Shown: positions 8,130-15,049 of the stretch, piece by piece
Position numbering within the stretch: the stretch's first letter is position 1
Layout: the number at the start of each line of letters is the position of its first letter
Source: Aliikangiella sp964411875
GTDB lineage: Bacteria; Pseudomonadota; Gammaproteobacteria; Enterobacterales; Kangiellaceae
Direction of reading: 5' to 3'
Assembly (NCBI GenBank): GCA_964411875.1
Contig: CAYPMT010000009.1
Coordinates: 1 to 36,214 of the forward strand
DNA: 36,214 nt
Notes under the pieces: generated by a model
Told to the model about the DNA's origin: nothing
Databases searched by the model: none
The model's input: the letters and a program-made list of their open reading frames with translations, nothing else
Translations under genes and position numbers: made by a program

Positions 8130-9122
8130 TTAATTGTTAGTTTTTTTCATTTTTTCTAAAGCTTGTTTTACTTCAGTAGGCGGAATAATTTTATCGCCTA
8201 TCCTAACAAGTTCGACTCGACCTTTAGTAAATTGAAGATCGTCATCAATATCGTGGTTAGTAAAACCTTGCCAATAGCCTTCATATTTATTTCCCGTACC
8301 ACCTTTACGTTTTAGTAAGCAAGTGCCACAAATGGGTATGCCTCCCGCACTCCAATAGGATAAAGCAATGTTTCTATCGCCTGAAACAACACCTTCCATT
8401 GGATAAAAGCCAGACTCGCCTGGCATGACTTCTTTAATACCTTTTTTAGTCGTAATACCAACCATACGAATTCTCGCCTCTGTTGACCAAACATAAAGCG
8501 CGTCTTCTTCAAAAGGAATTTCTTTTCCTTGGGGATCAATTTCTATCCATTTTGCGGCCCAAACCCCTTCAATTTTTTTTGCTTCTTGCATATTGTGAAA
8601 ATGGTCTTGAAAAAGATTACGGGTAAAGGTGGCAAGTCTTTCTTGAGAGAGTTCTTTGCGAAATTCTGCGTAGGGTAATTGCCAAGCTTGTTTTGATTTT
8701 TCGGGTACGTTGTGACCATCGAAAACCATTAATTCAATCAGTTTATAAACATCGTCTTTATTACGGCCATCGTAAACTTGAAACTCCTTAAAAATATCAT
8801 GGACTTCGGACTTATCCATAAAATGTACGACAGGTACAATATTTTTATTCTGGCCGTAAGCGATACCACTTTCAAATAATACCCAAGGACGCTCATTAGA
8901 GCCTGGTGTTAAAAGAACTAAGATATGTTTTGAGTTAGACAGTATTTGGTTAATTTTGCTTCGCCATTCTTCCATGCCAATACCGCCTTCGACATTTTTA
9001 TCCCCTGAATACCAAGGAATTTGCATGCCATTCGATACAGTTTGCAATAACTCTTGCCATGTAGAAGCGAGTTTATGATCTTCAGTTGCGTGACTAATAA
9101 ATATTGATTGCTCTTCACTCAT
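8130..9122 (-). CDS. TIR-domain protein with an unassigned C-terminal domain
   Basis: A 330-residue soluble protein. Residues about 5-125 form a TIR domain of the bacterial toll_2 type: start SIFISHATEDHKLA, then WYSGDK, an M-E-E-W-R helix, ILVLLTPGSNERPWVLFESG and IVPVVHF. Glu84 within W-V-L-F-E-S is at the place of the catalytic glutamate of TIR NAD hydrolases. Residues about 125-180 are helical. Residues about 184-320 are beta-rich with many W/Y/G residues (GVWAAKWIEID, YEGYWQGFTNHD); I do not recognise this domain, and it could be a ligand-sensing module. Bacterial TIR proteins often destroy NAD+ in anti-phage defence once a partner signals. No partner gene is adjacent: ffh is convergent 21 bases away and nadC is upstream. 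It has its own likely promoter. Confidence 0.85.
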   Translation of the reverse strand: MSEEQSIFISHATEDHKLASTWQELLQTVSNGMQIPWYSGDKNVEGGIGMEEWRSKINQILSNSKHILVLLTPGSNERPWVLFESGIAYGQNKNIVPVVHFMDKSEVHDIFKEFQVYDGRNKDDVYKLIELMVFDGHNVPEKSKQAWQLPYAEFRKELSQERLATFTRNLFQDHFHNMQEAKKIEGVWAAKWIEIDPQGKEIPFEEDALYVWSTEARIRMVGITTKKGIKEVMPGESGFYPMEGVVSGDRNIALSYWSAGGIPICGTCLLKRKGGTGNKYEGYWQGFTNHDIDDDLQFTKGRVELVRIGDKIIPPTEVKQALEKMKKTNN

Positions 9123-9201
9123 TGCTTTGTCCCTCTATTCTGCCAGTAACTTTTGATAATTTATTATGGGCGAGTTTTTTTAGTTACTATCCTTGATAGT
9201 G

Positions 9202-9229
9202 ATTATGAAATCTTACGTTGAAATGTCAA
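9202..9229 (-). promoter_or_regulatory. Probable promoter of the TIR gene
   Basis: On the minus strand a perfect TTGACA (9229-9224) is followed after 16 bases by CATAAT (9207-9202), about 80 bases before the TIR start codon. It suggests the TIR gene is transcribed by itself rather than by read-through from nadC. Confidence 0.6.
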
Positions 9230-9301
9230 TCTTTTTTAAGATGCAATAGGGTATACTTATATAGCAAAAAGAAATATTAATTGAAGAAAGAAGAGTTAGG
9301 T

Positions 9302-10177
9302 TTAGTTTTCCAGGTTAATTCGCATCGATAAATCAAGCGCCTGAATATTTTTGGTTAGGTCGCCAACAGAAATGAAGTCAACGCCCGTGTTAGCAATGGC
9401 TTGAATAGTTTCTAGTGAAACATTGCCTGATGCTTCTAGTTTTGCTGGGTTAATATGTTGGTCACGTATAGATTTTGCTTGTTGCATTTCTTCGAGTTTA
9501 AAGTTATCCAGCATGATTACTTGTGCATTGCCATCTAAGGCTAGCTTGAGCTCATCGAGATTTTCTACTTCGATTTCAAGCAATTTATCAGGATGATTAT
9601 TAATAGCATTTTTTAGAGCAGAAATAATTCCGCCACAAGCCATAATATGGTTTTCCTTAATTAAATAAGCGTCACTCAGCCCAAGCCGATGGTTACTACC
9701 ACCACCACAAGTGACGGCATACTTTTGTCCAAAGCGCATGCCAGGAATGGTTTTTCGGGTATCAAGTAGTTTGCATGGTGTGTTTGAAATTTTAGTAACA
9801 TAGTTTGCTGTTTGAGTGGCTGTAGCAGAGAGTGTTTGTAAAAAATTCATGGCGCTGCGCTCACCAGTGAGTAGTTGACGAGCATTGCCTGTGAGTTCAC
9901 AAATCACATCATTAGGTTTAAGTGATTGGCCATCAGACACATTCCATTTCAGTGAGACCTGTTCTCCCAATAGTGCAAAGACTTTTTCGACCCAAGCTGT
10001 ACCACATAAAATACCTGCTTCTCGTGTTATTAATGTGGCTTTAGCTTGTGTATTTGGAGCAATGAGTTCGGCCGTAATGTCACAATTATTTTCACCAGCG
10101 AGATCTTCTACCAGAGCAATCTGGCACATCTGTTGAATCTCTTGTTCAAGCAGTTGATTAAATAATTCTTGATTCAA
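9302..10177 (-). CDS. nadC: Nicotinate-nucleotide pyrophosphorylase (carboxylating)
   Basis: This 291-residue enzyme converts quinolinate and PRPP to nicotinate mononucleotide, CO2 and pyrophosphate in de novo NAD synthesis. Family hallmarks are present: EDLAGENNCDITAELI near residue 25, the R-S-A-M-N-F-L-Q-T-L-S helix (106-116), DTRKTIPGMRFGQKYAV (about 138-155), CGGGSNHRLGLSDAYLIKEN with substrate-binding residues, and the phosphate-binding end IEVENLDEL ... VIMLDNF ... LEASGNVS ... ISVGDLT. Length is normal. It is 29 bases downstream of a small coiled-coil protein gene on the same strand, probably one operon. It lies directly upstream of the TIR gene, whose likely chemistry consumes NAD; the adjacency may be chance. 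Confidence 0.96.
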   Translation of the reverse strand: MNQELFNQLLEQEIQQMCQIALVEDLAGENNCDITAELIAPNTQAKATLITREAGILCGTAWVEKVFALLGEQVSLKWNVSDGQSLKPNDVICELTGNARQLLTGERSAMNFLQTLSATATQTANYVTKISNTPCKLLDTRKTIPGMRFGQKYAVTCGGGSNHRLGLSDAYLIKENHIMACGGIISALKNAINNHPDKLLEIEVENLDELKLALDGNAQVIMLDNFKLEEMQQAKSIRDQHINPAKLEASGNVSLETIQAIANTGVDFISVGDLTKNIQALDLSMRINLEN

Positions 10178-10206
10178 GACAATGACACTTAATGGCTTTT
10201 TGTTGA

Positions 10207-10569
10207 TTAAGGCATTTGAATTTTGGATGTTGGATCTTCACCCGGAACCACTATTTTAGAAGCTTGTTCTCGCTGATATTCCTGCAGCTCTTTCATTGTC
10301 TGTTGCATACTTTGTTGGGCTGCGTCAGAAAACTTTTGCATAGCTGTTTCCAAGTCATTAGCTTCTAGTTCAAAATTAAGTGGCAATGCGCCGGCAGGAG
10401 TCATCACTTGGGTTTGACCAAAAAAACTGGTTTCACGTGAAGGATCTTTTTCACCTTGAAGTGTCACAGGTGTTAACACACGAATACTGCCAATTTTTTG
10501 ATCCGTATAAACCTCTTCTTTAACCAGTGATGAGGTATCAAGTTGTATTTGTTCGAGTGGTTGATTCAT
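10207..10569 (-). CDS. Conserved small cytoplasmic protein of unknown function
   Basis: I do not recognise the family with certainty. The 120-residue protein has no signal peptide or membrane segment. Residues 17-70 look like a beta domain (VYTDQKIGSIRVLTPVTLQG, then SFFGQTQVMTPAGALPLNFE). Residues about 72-105 form a strongly predicted helix or coiled coil rich in Gln/Glu (MQKFSDAAQQSMQQTMKELQ), and the tail is short and polar. Composition and codon use resemble the neighbours. It precedes nadC by 29 bases on the same strand, so the two are probably cotranscribed. There is no evidence for a role in NAD synthesis. Confidence 0.75.
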   Translation of the reverse strand: MNQPLEQIQLDTSSLVKEEVYTDQKIGSIRVLTPVTLQGEKDPSRETSFFGQTQVMTPAGALPLNFELEANDLETAMQKFSDAAQQSMQQTMKELQEYQREQASKIVVPGEDPTSKIQMP

Positions 10570-10639
10570 AAAATGCTCAAATTAGAATAGAATAAGGCCA
10601 GATTATAAGACAGAGTTATATCAAAATCCATTGTTTCAC

Positions 10640-10667
10640 TTTGCCTTTATAAAATCACTGGTATACT
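10640..10667 (+). promoter_or_regulatory. Candidate promoter for the SprT-like gene
   Basis: TATACT (10662-10667) is preceded by TGG, giving an extended -10, with TTTGCC (10640-10645) 16 bases upstream as a poor -35. It lies 52 bases before the TTG start. Confidence 0.4.
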
Positions 10668-10719
10668 TAAGTTCGCTGTTTTTCCTATTAAATATAAATT
10701 ATTAGGTTGTTTCTAAGTT

Positions 10720-11256
10720 TTGTTACAAAATGAAATGCTTGAATTGGTTGCCAAAATTCAAGCTAATTTAAGTTTAGATTATCCGTTTTTAGCAGAGTGG
10801 TCAGTTAGTTATGACCAGGCTAAAAAGCGGGCTGGTGCATGTAAGTTTGATCTAAAACAGATTGTTATTAGTCGACAGCATATTAAACTTAATCCAGAGG
10901 TTATTGTGCGTGATACATTACTGCATGAGTTTGCCCATGCGATTGCTTATGAACTATATACTGAATCAGGCCATGGTGAGCATTGGAAAAAGGTTGCCGT
11001 AAAAGTGGGCGCTTCACCTCAATCGAGAGGCGAGTTTAATTTACCGAAGGCACCTTGGCAGGTTGTCATTTATTGTCAAGAAAAAGGCTTAATTGAAAAA
11101 GTAGCTAGCCGTTACCGTCGTAGTAAGCAGCTCGAATACTACTCAATTAAAGGAAGGCCTGAAACTCAGGGGCAACTTTATTATTTGAGTACCAGCGAGT
11201 TTGATTTATATGAGTCAGGCCAGTTGAGTTTTGATGAGTTAAATTTGCAACAGTAA
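10720..11256 (+). CDS. SprT-like zinc metalloprotein
   Basis: A 178-residue SprT-family protein with the zinc protease motif LLHEFAHAIAYELY (His69, Glu70, His73) and the following G-H-G-E-H-W-K segment that supplies a third histidine (85 or 88). The N-terminal AGACKFDLKQIVIS segment is also typical. The family relates to the protease domain of Spartan (DVC1), but bacterial members are mostly uncharacterised. The usual C-terminal zinc ribbon with two CxxC pairs is not seen; only one cysteine (in V-I-Y-C-Q-E-K) remains after residue 100, while the basic SRYRRSKQLEYY stretch and a GRPETQGQLYYL end are kept. I kept the TTG 10720 start; ATG 10735 is an alternative and neither has a good ribosome site. 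Confidence 0.85.
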   Translation: MLQNEMLELVAKIQANLSLDYPFLAEWSVSYDQAKKRAGACKFDLKQIVISRQHIKLNPEVIVRDTLLHEFAHAIAYELYTESGHGEHWKKVAVKVGASPQSRGEFNLPKAPWQVVIYCQEKGLIEKVASRYRRSKQLEYYSIKGRPETQGQLYYLSTSEFDLYESGQLSFDELNLQQ

Positions 11257-11291
11257 TTAAATATTGTTTGATCTTGATCAAAGAGTTATTT

Positions 11292-11329
11292 CAAAAGGAT
11301 AATTAAAGTCACTGCTAACTATCCTTTTG
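11292..11329. terminator. Bidirectional hairpin between the SprT-like and CysB-like genes
   Basis: CAAAAGGATA (11292-11301) pairs perfectly with TATCCTTTTG (11320-11329), a 10-base stem with an 18-base loop, lying between two convergent genes. The outer stem is A/T-rich so each strand ends in a short T-run. Confidence 0.5.
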
Positions 11330-11343
11330 GCATTACATTAAAC

Positions 11344-11655
11344 TTAAGCGGCATCCGAGAATGATTGAATCGTTAAAGGTCGTCGCTCTGGATTTAATTC
11401 ATTTGAAAAAGTTTTGATTTCATTAATTTTTTGCATAATGACTTTAGCTTTTTCAATAATAATTTCTCCTTGTTTAGTAATACCACTGAGACTCTTGCCG
11501 TTTCTTTCAAAAATAATCACGCCAAGTTCGTCCTCTAAAAGACGTAGTTGTTTACTGACACCTGGTTGAGAGGTATGCAAAAGCTGTGATGCTTGAGTAA
11601 TATTTAAATTGCTTTCAGCTATAGCTAATATAAATCGTAATTGTTGTAGTTTCAC
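11344..11655 (-). CDS. CysB-type LysR regulator reduced to the DNA-binding part
   Basis: This 103-residue product matches the N-terminus of CysB: MKLQQLRFILAIAESNLNI, an HTH (ASQLLHTSQPGVSKQLRLLE), then DELGVIIFERNGKSLSGITK and the long linker helix to about residue 88. The cofactor-binding domain (residues 90-324 in CysB) is missing; the frame ends RRPLTIQSFSDAA and stop, and only 87 bases separate it from the SprT-like gene. CysB controls cysteine biosynthesis genes, so a full copy may exist elsewhere. The start is GTG 11655 with a perfect GGAGG (11663-11667) 7 bases before. An intact frame and a strong ribosome site leave open that it still makes a stand-alone HTH protein; otherwise it is a deletion remnant. 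Confidence 0.75.
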   Translation of the reverse strand: MKLQQLRFILAIAESNLNITQASQLLHTSQPGVSKQLRLLEDELGVIIFERNGKSLSGITKQGEIIIEKAKVIMQKINEIKTFSNELNPERRPLTIQSFSDAA

Positions 11656-11712
11656 ACTGTTTCCTCCGATTTAAAAGGGTAAAACATCTTTTAAGTTTAA
11701 AAAATCGAGTTC

Positions 11713-11749
11713 AAAAAAAACGCCACCGAGTTATTAACTGGGTGGCGTT
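11713..11749 (-). terminator. Strong intrinsic terminator (minus strand)
   Basis: On the minus strand AACGCCACC pairs with GGTGGCGTT (9 bases), the inner AGTT/AACT pairs again, and an eight-T tract follows. This is the best terminator in the window. It lies 25 bases after the stop of the 65-codon ORF and about 45 bases before the ribosome site of the CysB-like gene. Confidence 0.85.
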
Positions 11750-11774
11750 GTTAGAAAATTAATAAGCAAATTCG

Positions 11775-11972
11775 TTAGTTGACTAAGACCACCCGTTGTC
11801 TAATTAAAGATTTAATCATTGAAGCTTGTTTAAAAATAGTGGCTAATCGGACACAAGCATAAGAAACCGCTGCCTTAGAAATAAGACAGAGTTTTGTTAT
11901 AGCAGTTATATAAATAGGGTTATCCGAAAATGTCATTTTCTGCTTGAATAATTTTGTTAACAGTTGTTTCAC
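11775..11972 (-). CDS. Small ORF of unknown function (65 codons), or a small RNA locus
   Basis: I do not recognise the product. The frame starts at GTG 11972 (no clear ribosome site); an inner ATG at codon 13 gives 53 residues beginning MTFSDNPIYITAITKL. The peptide is basic and moderately hydrophobic with one cysteine, with no signal peptide. Support for a real transcript is the very strong terminator starting 25 bases after the stop on the same strand. Support for coding is weak, since the ORF is short and the start is poor, so a non-coding RNA or a leader with attenuation ahead of the CysB-like gene would explain the terminator equally well. Together with the sequence at 11656-11774 and 11973-12062, where I see nothing else, this fills the stretch between the CysB-like gene and the gap-interrupted gene. 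Confidence 0.35.
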   Translation of the reverse strand: MKQLLTKLFKQKMTFSDNPIYITAITKLCLISKAAVSYACVRLATIFKQASMIKSLIRQRVVLVN

Positions 11973-12062
11973 AATAATTAGGTGATTTTATACCACTAAT
12001 TTTTTCCAAGATCAATAAACTTGCATATGATTAACTTAAACTATTTGATATTAAACGATTTT

Positions 12063-12549
12063 TTAATTAGCCGTTAGTTTAGGTTTAATTAGTTTGTATT
12101 TAAGCAGCTGACGTCTTACCTTTCTTAAGCCGTTAAAAAATCGATTTACCATCGCTGGTAAAGTGGGAAAAGCATTGACATTAAACAAAAGAAAGTCGAA
12201 TGGTTCACCATAACCTTCCCAGTCGTCATAGCGTTTTAGTATCTTTCCACCATATCGTTGTCGAAAAGTTCTAGCAAGCCCCGTTTTGACTCTAGAGCAA
12301 GATGTTAAATAAGCATACTCGAGAGCTTTTACATTNNNNNNNNNNNNNNNNNNNNNNNNNNNNNNNNNNNNNNNNNNNNNNNNNNNNNNNNNNNNNNNNN
12401 NNNNNNNNNNNNNNNNNNNNNNNNNNNNNNNNNNNGAGATCTTTTGTAATATCCACTCGCCGTGTGTATAAGTTTAATGGTAGTTTATAGAGGTTTCGTT
12501 TGTAGTTCTTCATATTATTTTGGATGATATGGTGTTTCAGGCTACCCAT
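12063..12549 (-). pseudogene. Unidentified gene interrupted by an assembly gap
   Basis: Two minus-strand open pieces flank the N-run and read like one protein. The upstream piece, from ATG 12549 to the gap, gives 38 residues (MGSLKHHIIQNNMKNYKRNL and so on), highly basic. The downstream piece, from the gap to TAA 12063-12065, gives 90 residues including GLARTFRQRYGGKILKRYDD, W-E-G-Y-G-E-P-F-D-F-L-L-F and a basic end KVRRQLLKYKLIKPKLTAN. With exactly 100 N the two pieces are out of frame by one base, which fits a placeholder gap length and does not show a real frameshift. I do not recognise the family. The basic aromatic-rich character would suit a nucleic-acid-binding protein, but that is a guess. 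True status (intact, broken, or two genes) cannot be judged. Confidence 0.5.
12336..12435. other. Assembly gap of 100 N
   Basis: A run of exactly 100 N, the customary placeholder for a gap of unknown size. It marks a join between contigs, often at repeats or low-coverage sequence. Confidence 0.98.
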
Positions 12550-12694
12550 GTGTAAATTATAAAGTACATTTAACTTACATACTTTTCTGATTGGATAACA
12601 TTATGCCGTTTCTTGGACAGATTGTGAAGATAGTTAATTCTATGACTAAATAGGCTTTTACTCTGAGATGCTGAAAGGCTCTAAAATTATAACT

Positions 12695-12713
12695 AAAAAT
12701 CATTATCATTATT
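12695..12713. promoter_or_regulatory. Fur-box-like sequence upstream of asd
   Basis: The minus strand reads AATAAT GATAAT GATTTT, three hexamers close to the Fur repeat NAT(A/T)AT, and it shares most positions with the 19-base Fur consensus. It lies about 34 bases upstream of the perfect TATAAT that precedes asd. The region is AT-rich, so a chance match is possible. Confidence 0.35.
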
Positions 12714-12746
12714 AAAAAAACCATCCTAATATTTAATCTAGAGTGT

Positions 12747-12752
12747 TATAAT
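12747..12752 (+). promoter_or_regulatory. Candidate -10 element for asd-lysA
   Basis: A perfect TATAAT 33 bases before the asd TTG start. No convincing -35 lies 16-18 bases upstream, which would fit an activated promoter. Confidence 0.4.
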
Positions 12753-12785
12753 ATTGAGCTAATTTATAAGTTTAGGTAAAGAAAA

Positions 12786-13787
12786 TTGAAACAGTATAAT
12801 GTCGCTATTGTTGGTGCAACTGGAGCCGTTGGGCAAGAATTAGTAAGGATTTTAGGCTTAAGAAAGTTTCCGGTTGGTAAACTAACGGTATTAGCTTCTG
12901 AGCGTTCGGCCGGAAAAACATTTGATTCTGATTTTGGTGAGTTAACCATTGAGGCTTTTTCTGAAGAGAAATTTGCTAATCAAGACTTTGTGTTTTTTGC
13001 GACTAGTGGCGACCATAGTAAAATCTATGCGCCTAAAGCTGCGGCTGCTGGTGCTGTTGTTATCGATAATAGTAGTGCTTTTAGATTGGATGACAATGTG
13101 CCTTTGGTTGTGCCAGAGGTTAACCCAGAAGCGGCTAAGCAGCACAAAGGTATCATTGCCAATCCTAATTGTTCAACCATACAAATGGTTGTTGCGCTTC
13201 ATCCTATTCATCAGTATTCACCGATTAAACGGGTTGTCGTATCAACTTACCAAGCTGTTTCTGGGGCCGGACAAGAAGCGATCAATGAGTTAAAAGAACA
13301 AATTAAAGATGTGCTAGAAGATAAGCCAGTTGAACCTAAAAATTTCACCAAACAAATTGCATTTAATCTAATTCCACATATTGATGTTTTCCAAGATAAT
13401 GGTTACACCAAAGAAGAAATGAAAATGGTAGGTGAGACCTGGAAAATTATGAATGCACCTGAAATGAAGATTAGTGCCAACTGTGTTCGTGTACCAGTCA
13501 TTCGAGCCCATTCTGAAGCCATTAATATAGAAACAGAGAGTTTTGTGACTGAAGACAAAGCCAGAGAGTTATTTTCTCAGGCTGATGGTATTGAAGTGAT
13601 TGATAAAAGGGTAGATGCAGGCTACCCAACACCCGCTGAGGCCAGTGAAACTATGTCGACTTATGTTGGTCGCATTCGTCAAGATATTTCTTGTGAAAAT
13701 GGTTTAGCTTTTTGGGTAGTTGCTGATCAATTGTGGAAAGGTGCAGCTCTTAATGCTGTTCAAATTGCTGAGCTGTTGACCGAATAG
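12786..13787 (+). CDS. asd: Aspartate-semialdehyde dehydrogenase
   Basis: This 333-residue NADPH-dependent enzyme makes aspartate semialdehyde from aspartyl phosphate, the branch point to lysine/DAP, methionine and threonine. Visible motifs are the nucleotide loop VGATGAVGQEL (9-19), ASERSAGK (37-44), DNSSAFR (94-100), the catalytic Cys129 in ANPNCSTIQM, S-G-A-G-Q-E-A near 160 and His242 in CVRVPVIRAHSE. It is of the short type found in Gram-positives, Bacteroidota and some Gammaproteobacteria, not the long E. coli type. The start must be TTG 12786, because an in-frame stop lies just upstream at 12778 and the Rossmann strand begins at residue 4; AGG at 12774 is a modest ribosome site. lysA follows 33 bases later. 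Confidence 0.95.
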   Translation: MKQYNVAIVGATGAVGQELVRILGLRKFPVGKLTVLASERSAGKTFDSDFGELTIEAFSEEKFANQDFVFFATSGDHSKIYAPKAAAAGAVVIDNSSAFRLDDNVPLVVPEVNPEAAKQHKGIIANPNCSTIQMVVALHPIHQYSPIKRVVVSTYQAVSGAGQEAINELKEQIKDVLEDKPVEPKNFTKQIAFNLIPHIDVFQDNGYTKEEMKMVGETWKIMNAPEMKISANCVRVPVIRAHSEAINIETESFVTEDKARELFSQADGIEVIDKRVDAGYPTPAEASETMSTYVGRIRQDISCENGLAFWVVADQLWKGAALNAVQIAELLTE

Positions 13788-13820
13788 TTAAATGATTTAA
13801 ATCATATCAAGGTTTATTCG

Positions 13821-14981
13821 ATGTTTGAGCATCACCTAATAGAAAAGTTTTCATCACTGCAAACGCCTTTTTATTACTATGATTTAAAGCTTTTACATAA
13901 GACCTTAGAGCAGGTGAAAAAGCTTGCAGAAGAATATTACTTTGATATTCATTATGCGGTGAAAGCCAATAGTAACCCAAGAATACTTAATGATATTGCT
14001 TCTTTTGGTTTCGGAGCTGATTGTGTGAGTGGCAATGAAATTGTGGCTGCGCTTGAACATGGGTTTGCTGCAGAAAAAATTTTATTTGCAGGGGTTGGCA
14101 AAACAGATAAAGAAATTGAACTTGCACTAGCAAAAAATATTCAAGTGTTTAATTGTGAGTCAATGCAAGAAATTTTTGTTATTAATGAACTTGCTAAAAA
14201 ACACAATAAAATAGCCAGAATTTCTTTAAGAATTAATCCCGATGTTGATGCAAAAACTCACAAGCATATTACAACTGGACTAAACGAAAATAAGTTTGGT
14301 ATTAATCAAACTGAACTATCAGACATTGTTGAAGAGTTGACAAATTTATCGAATGTTCAACTAATCGGTCTACATTTTCATATTGGTTCACAAATTACCG
14401 ACTTAGATGTCTTTAAAAATCTTTGTTTGCGAGTTAATAAGATTCAGCGTTGGTTTGAGCAGCAGAGTATTGCTATTGAACACTTAAATTTAGGGGGTGG
14501 CTTAGGGGTCAATTATGAACAACCAGACGCAGAGCCTATAGCGGATTTTAGTCATTACTTTGCTATTTTCAACCAGTTCCTAGAGCGAAGCTTACAACAA
14601 AAAGTTCATTTTGAGTTAGGGCGCTCTTTAGTTGCACAGTCTGGCAGCCTTATTTCTAGGGTTGTTTTTACCAAGCCTGGAACAAATACTAATTTTGTTA
14701 TTTTAGATGCTGGTATGACAGAGCTAATGCGTCCAGCGCTTTATCAAAGCTATCATCAAATTGATAACCTGAGTATATTCAAAACCCAAGGCTCAGCTTT
14801 AAAAGCTTATGATGTTGTTGGCCCTATCTGTGAGTCTACAGACTGTTTTGGTCGAGCAGTAATGTTACCAGAGACCAGTCGAGGTGATTTAATCGCCATC
14901 CGTAGTGCCGGCGCTTATGGCGAAGTAATGTTCTCAAATTATAATTTAAGGGATAAAAACCAGCCATTTTATGGCGAGTAG
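13821..14981 (+). CDS. lysA: Diaminopimelate decarboxylase
   Basis: This 386-residue PLP enzyme converts meso-DAP to lysine, the last step of the pathway fed by asd just upstream. The PLP lysine is Lys48 in HYAVKANSNP. Other marks are FGADCVSGNEI, FAGVGKTDKEI, LHFHIGSQI, the phosphate-binding LNLGGGLGVNYE, F-E-L-G-R-S-L near 275, and the other active-site face GPICESTDCFGR and SAGAYGEVM. Wording of nearly all these blocks matches, as I remember it, the LysA of Bacteroidota (FYYYDLKLL start, ADCVSGNEI, ELGRSLVAQSGSLI) far more than the LysA of Pseudomonas or E. coli. That suggests acquisition from that phylum, which a tree would have to show. The ATG has AAGG 10 bases upstream. Confidence 0.95.
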   Translation: MFEHHLIEKFSSLQTPFYYYDLKLLHKTLEQVKKLAEEYYFDIHYAVKANSNPRILNDIASFGFGADCVSGNEIVAALEHGFAAEKILFAGVGKTDKEIELALAKNIQVFNCESMQEIFVINELAKKHNKIARISLRINPDVDAKTHKHITTGLNENKFGINQTELSDIVEELTNLSNVQLIGLHFHIGSQITDLDVFKNLCLRVNKIQRWFEQQSIAIEHLNLGGGLGVNYEQPDAEPIADFSHYFAIFNQFLERSLQQKVHFELGRSLVAQSGSLISRVVFTKPGTNTNFVILDAGMTELMRPALYQSYHQIDNLSIFKTQGSALKAYDVVGPICESTDCFGRAVMLPETSRGDLIAIRSAGAYGEVMFSNYNLRDKNQPFYGE

Positions 14982-15049
14982 TTCTCTTAATCTACTTATG
15001 TAGTCTTTTATGACTATATAAAATATCAATAATAATCTAAACTTAGCTT

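Noticed and set aside
8130..9122. Calling the TIR gene a Thoeris system
   Set aside because: Thoeris needs a ThsA partner (SIR2 or similar) beside ThsB; none is present, and ThsB lacks this C-terminal domain.
12292..12549. Open frames running straight through the N-run on both strands
   Set aside because: They exist only because unknown bases contain no stops; residues beyond the gap in those frames do not match the reading frame of the flanking coding sequence.
13792..13805. 14-base perfect palindrome ATGATTTAAATCAT between asd and lysA
   Set aside because: Very AT-rich and short; could be chance, and it does not resemble a terminator or a well-known operator enough to call.
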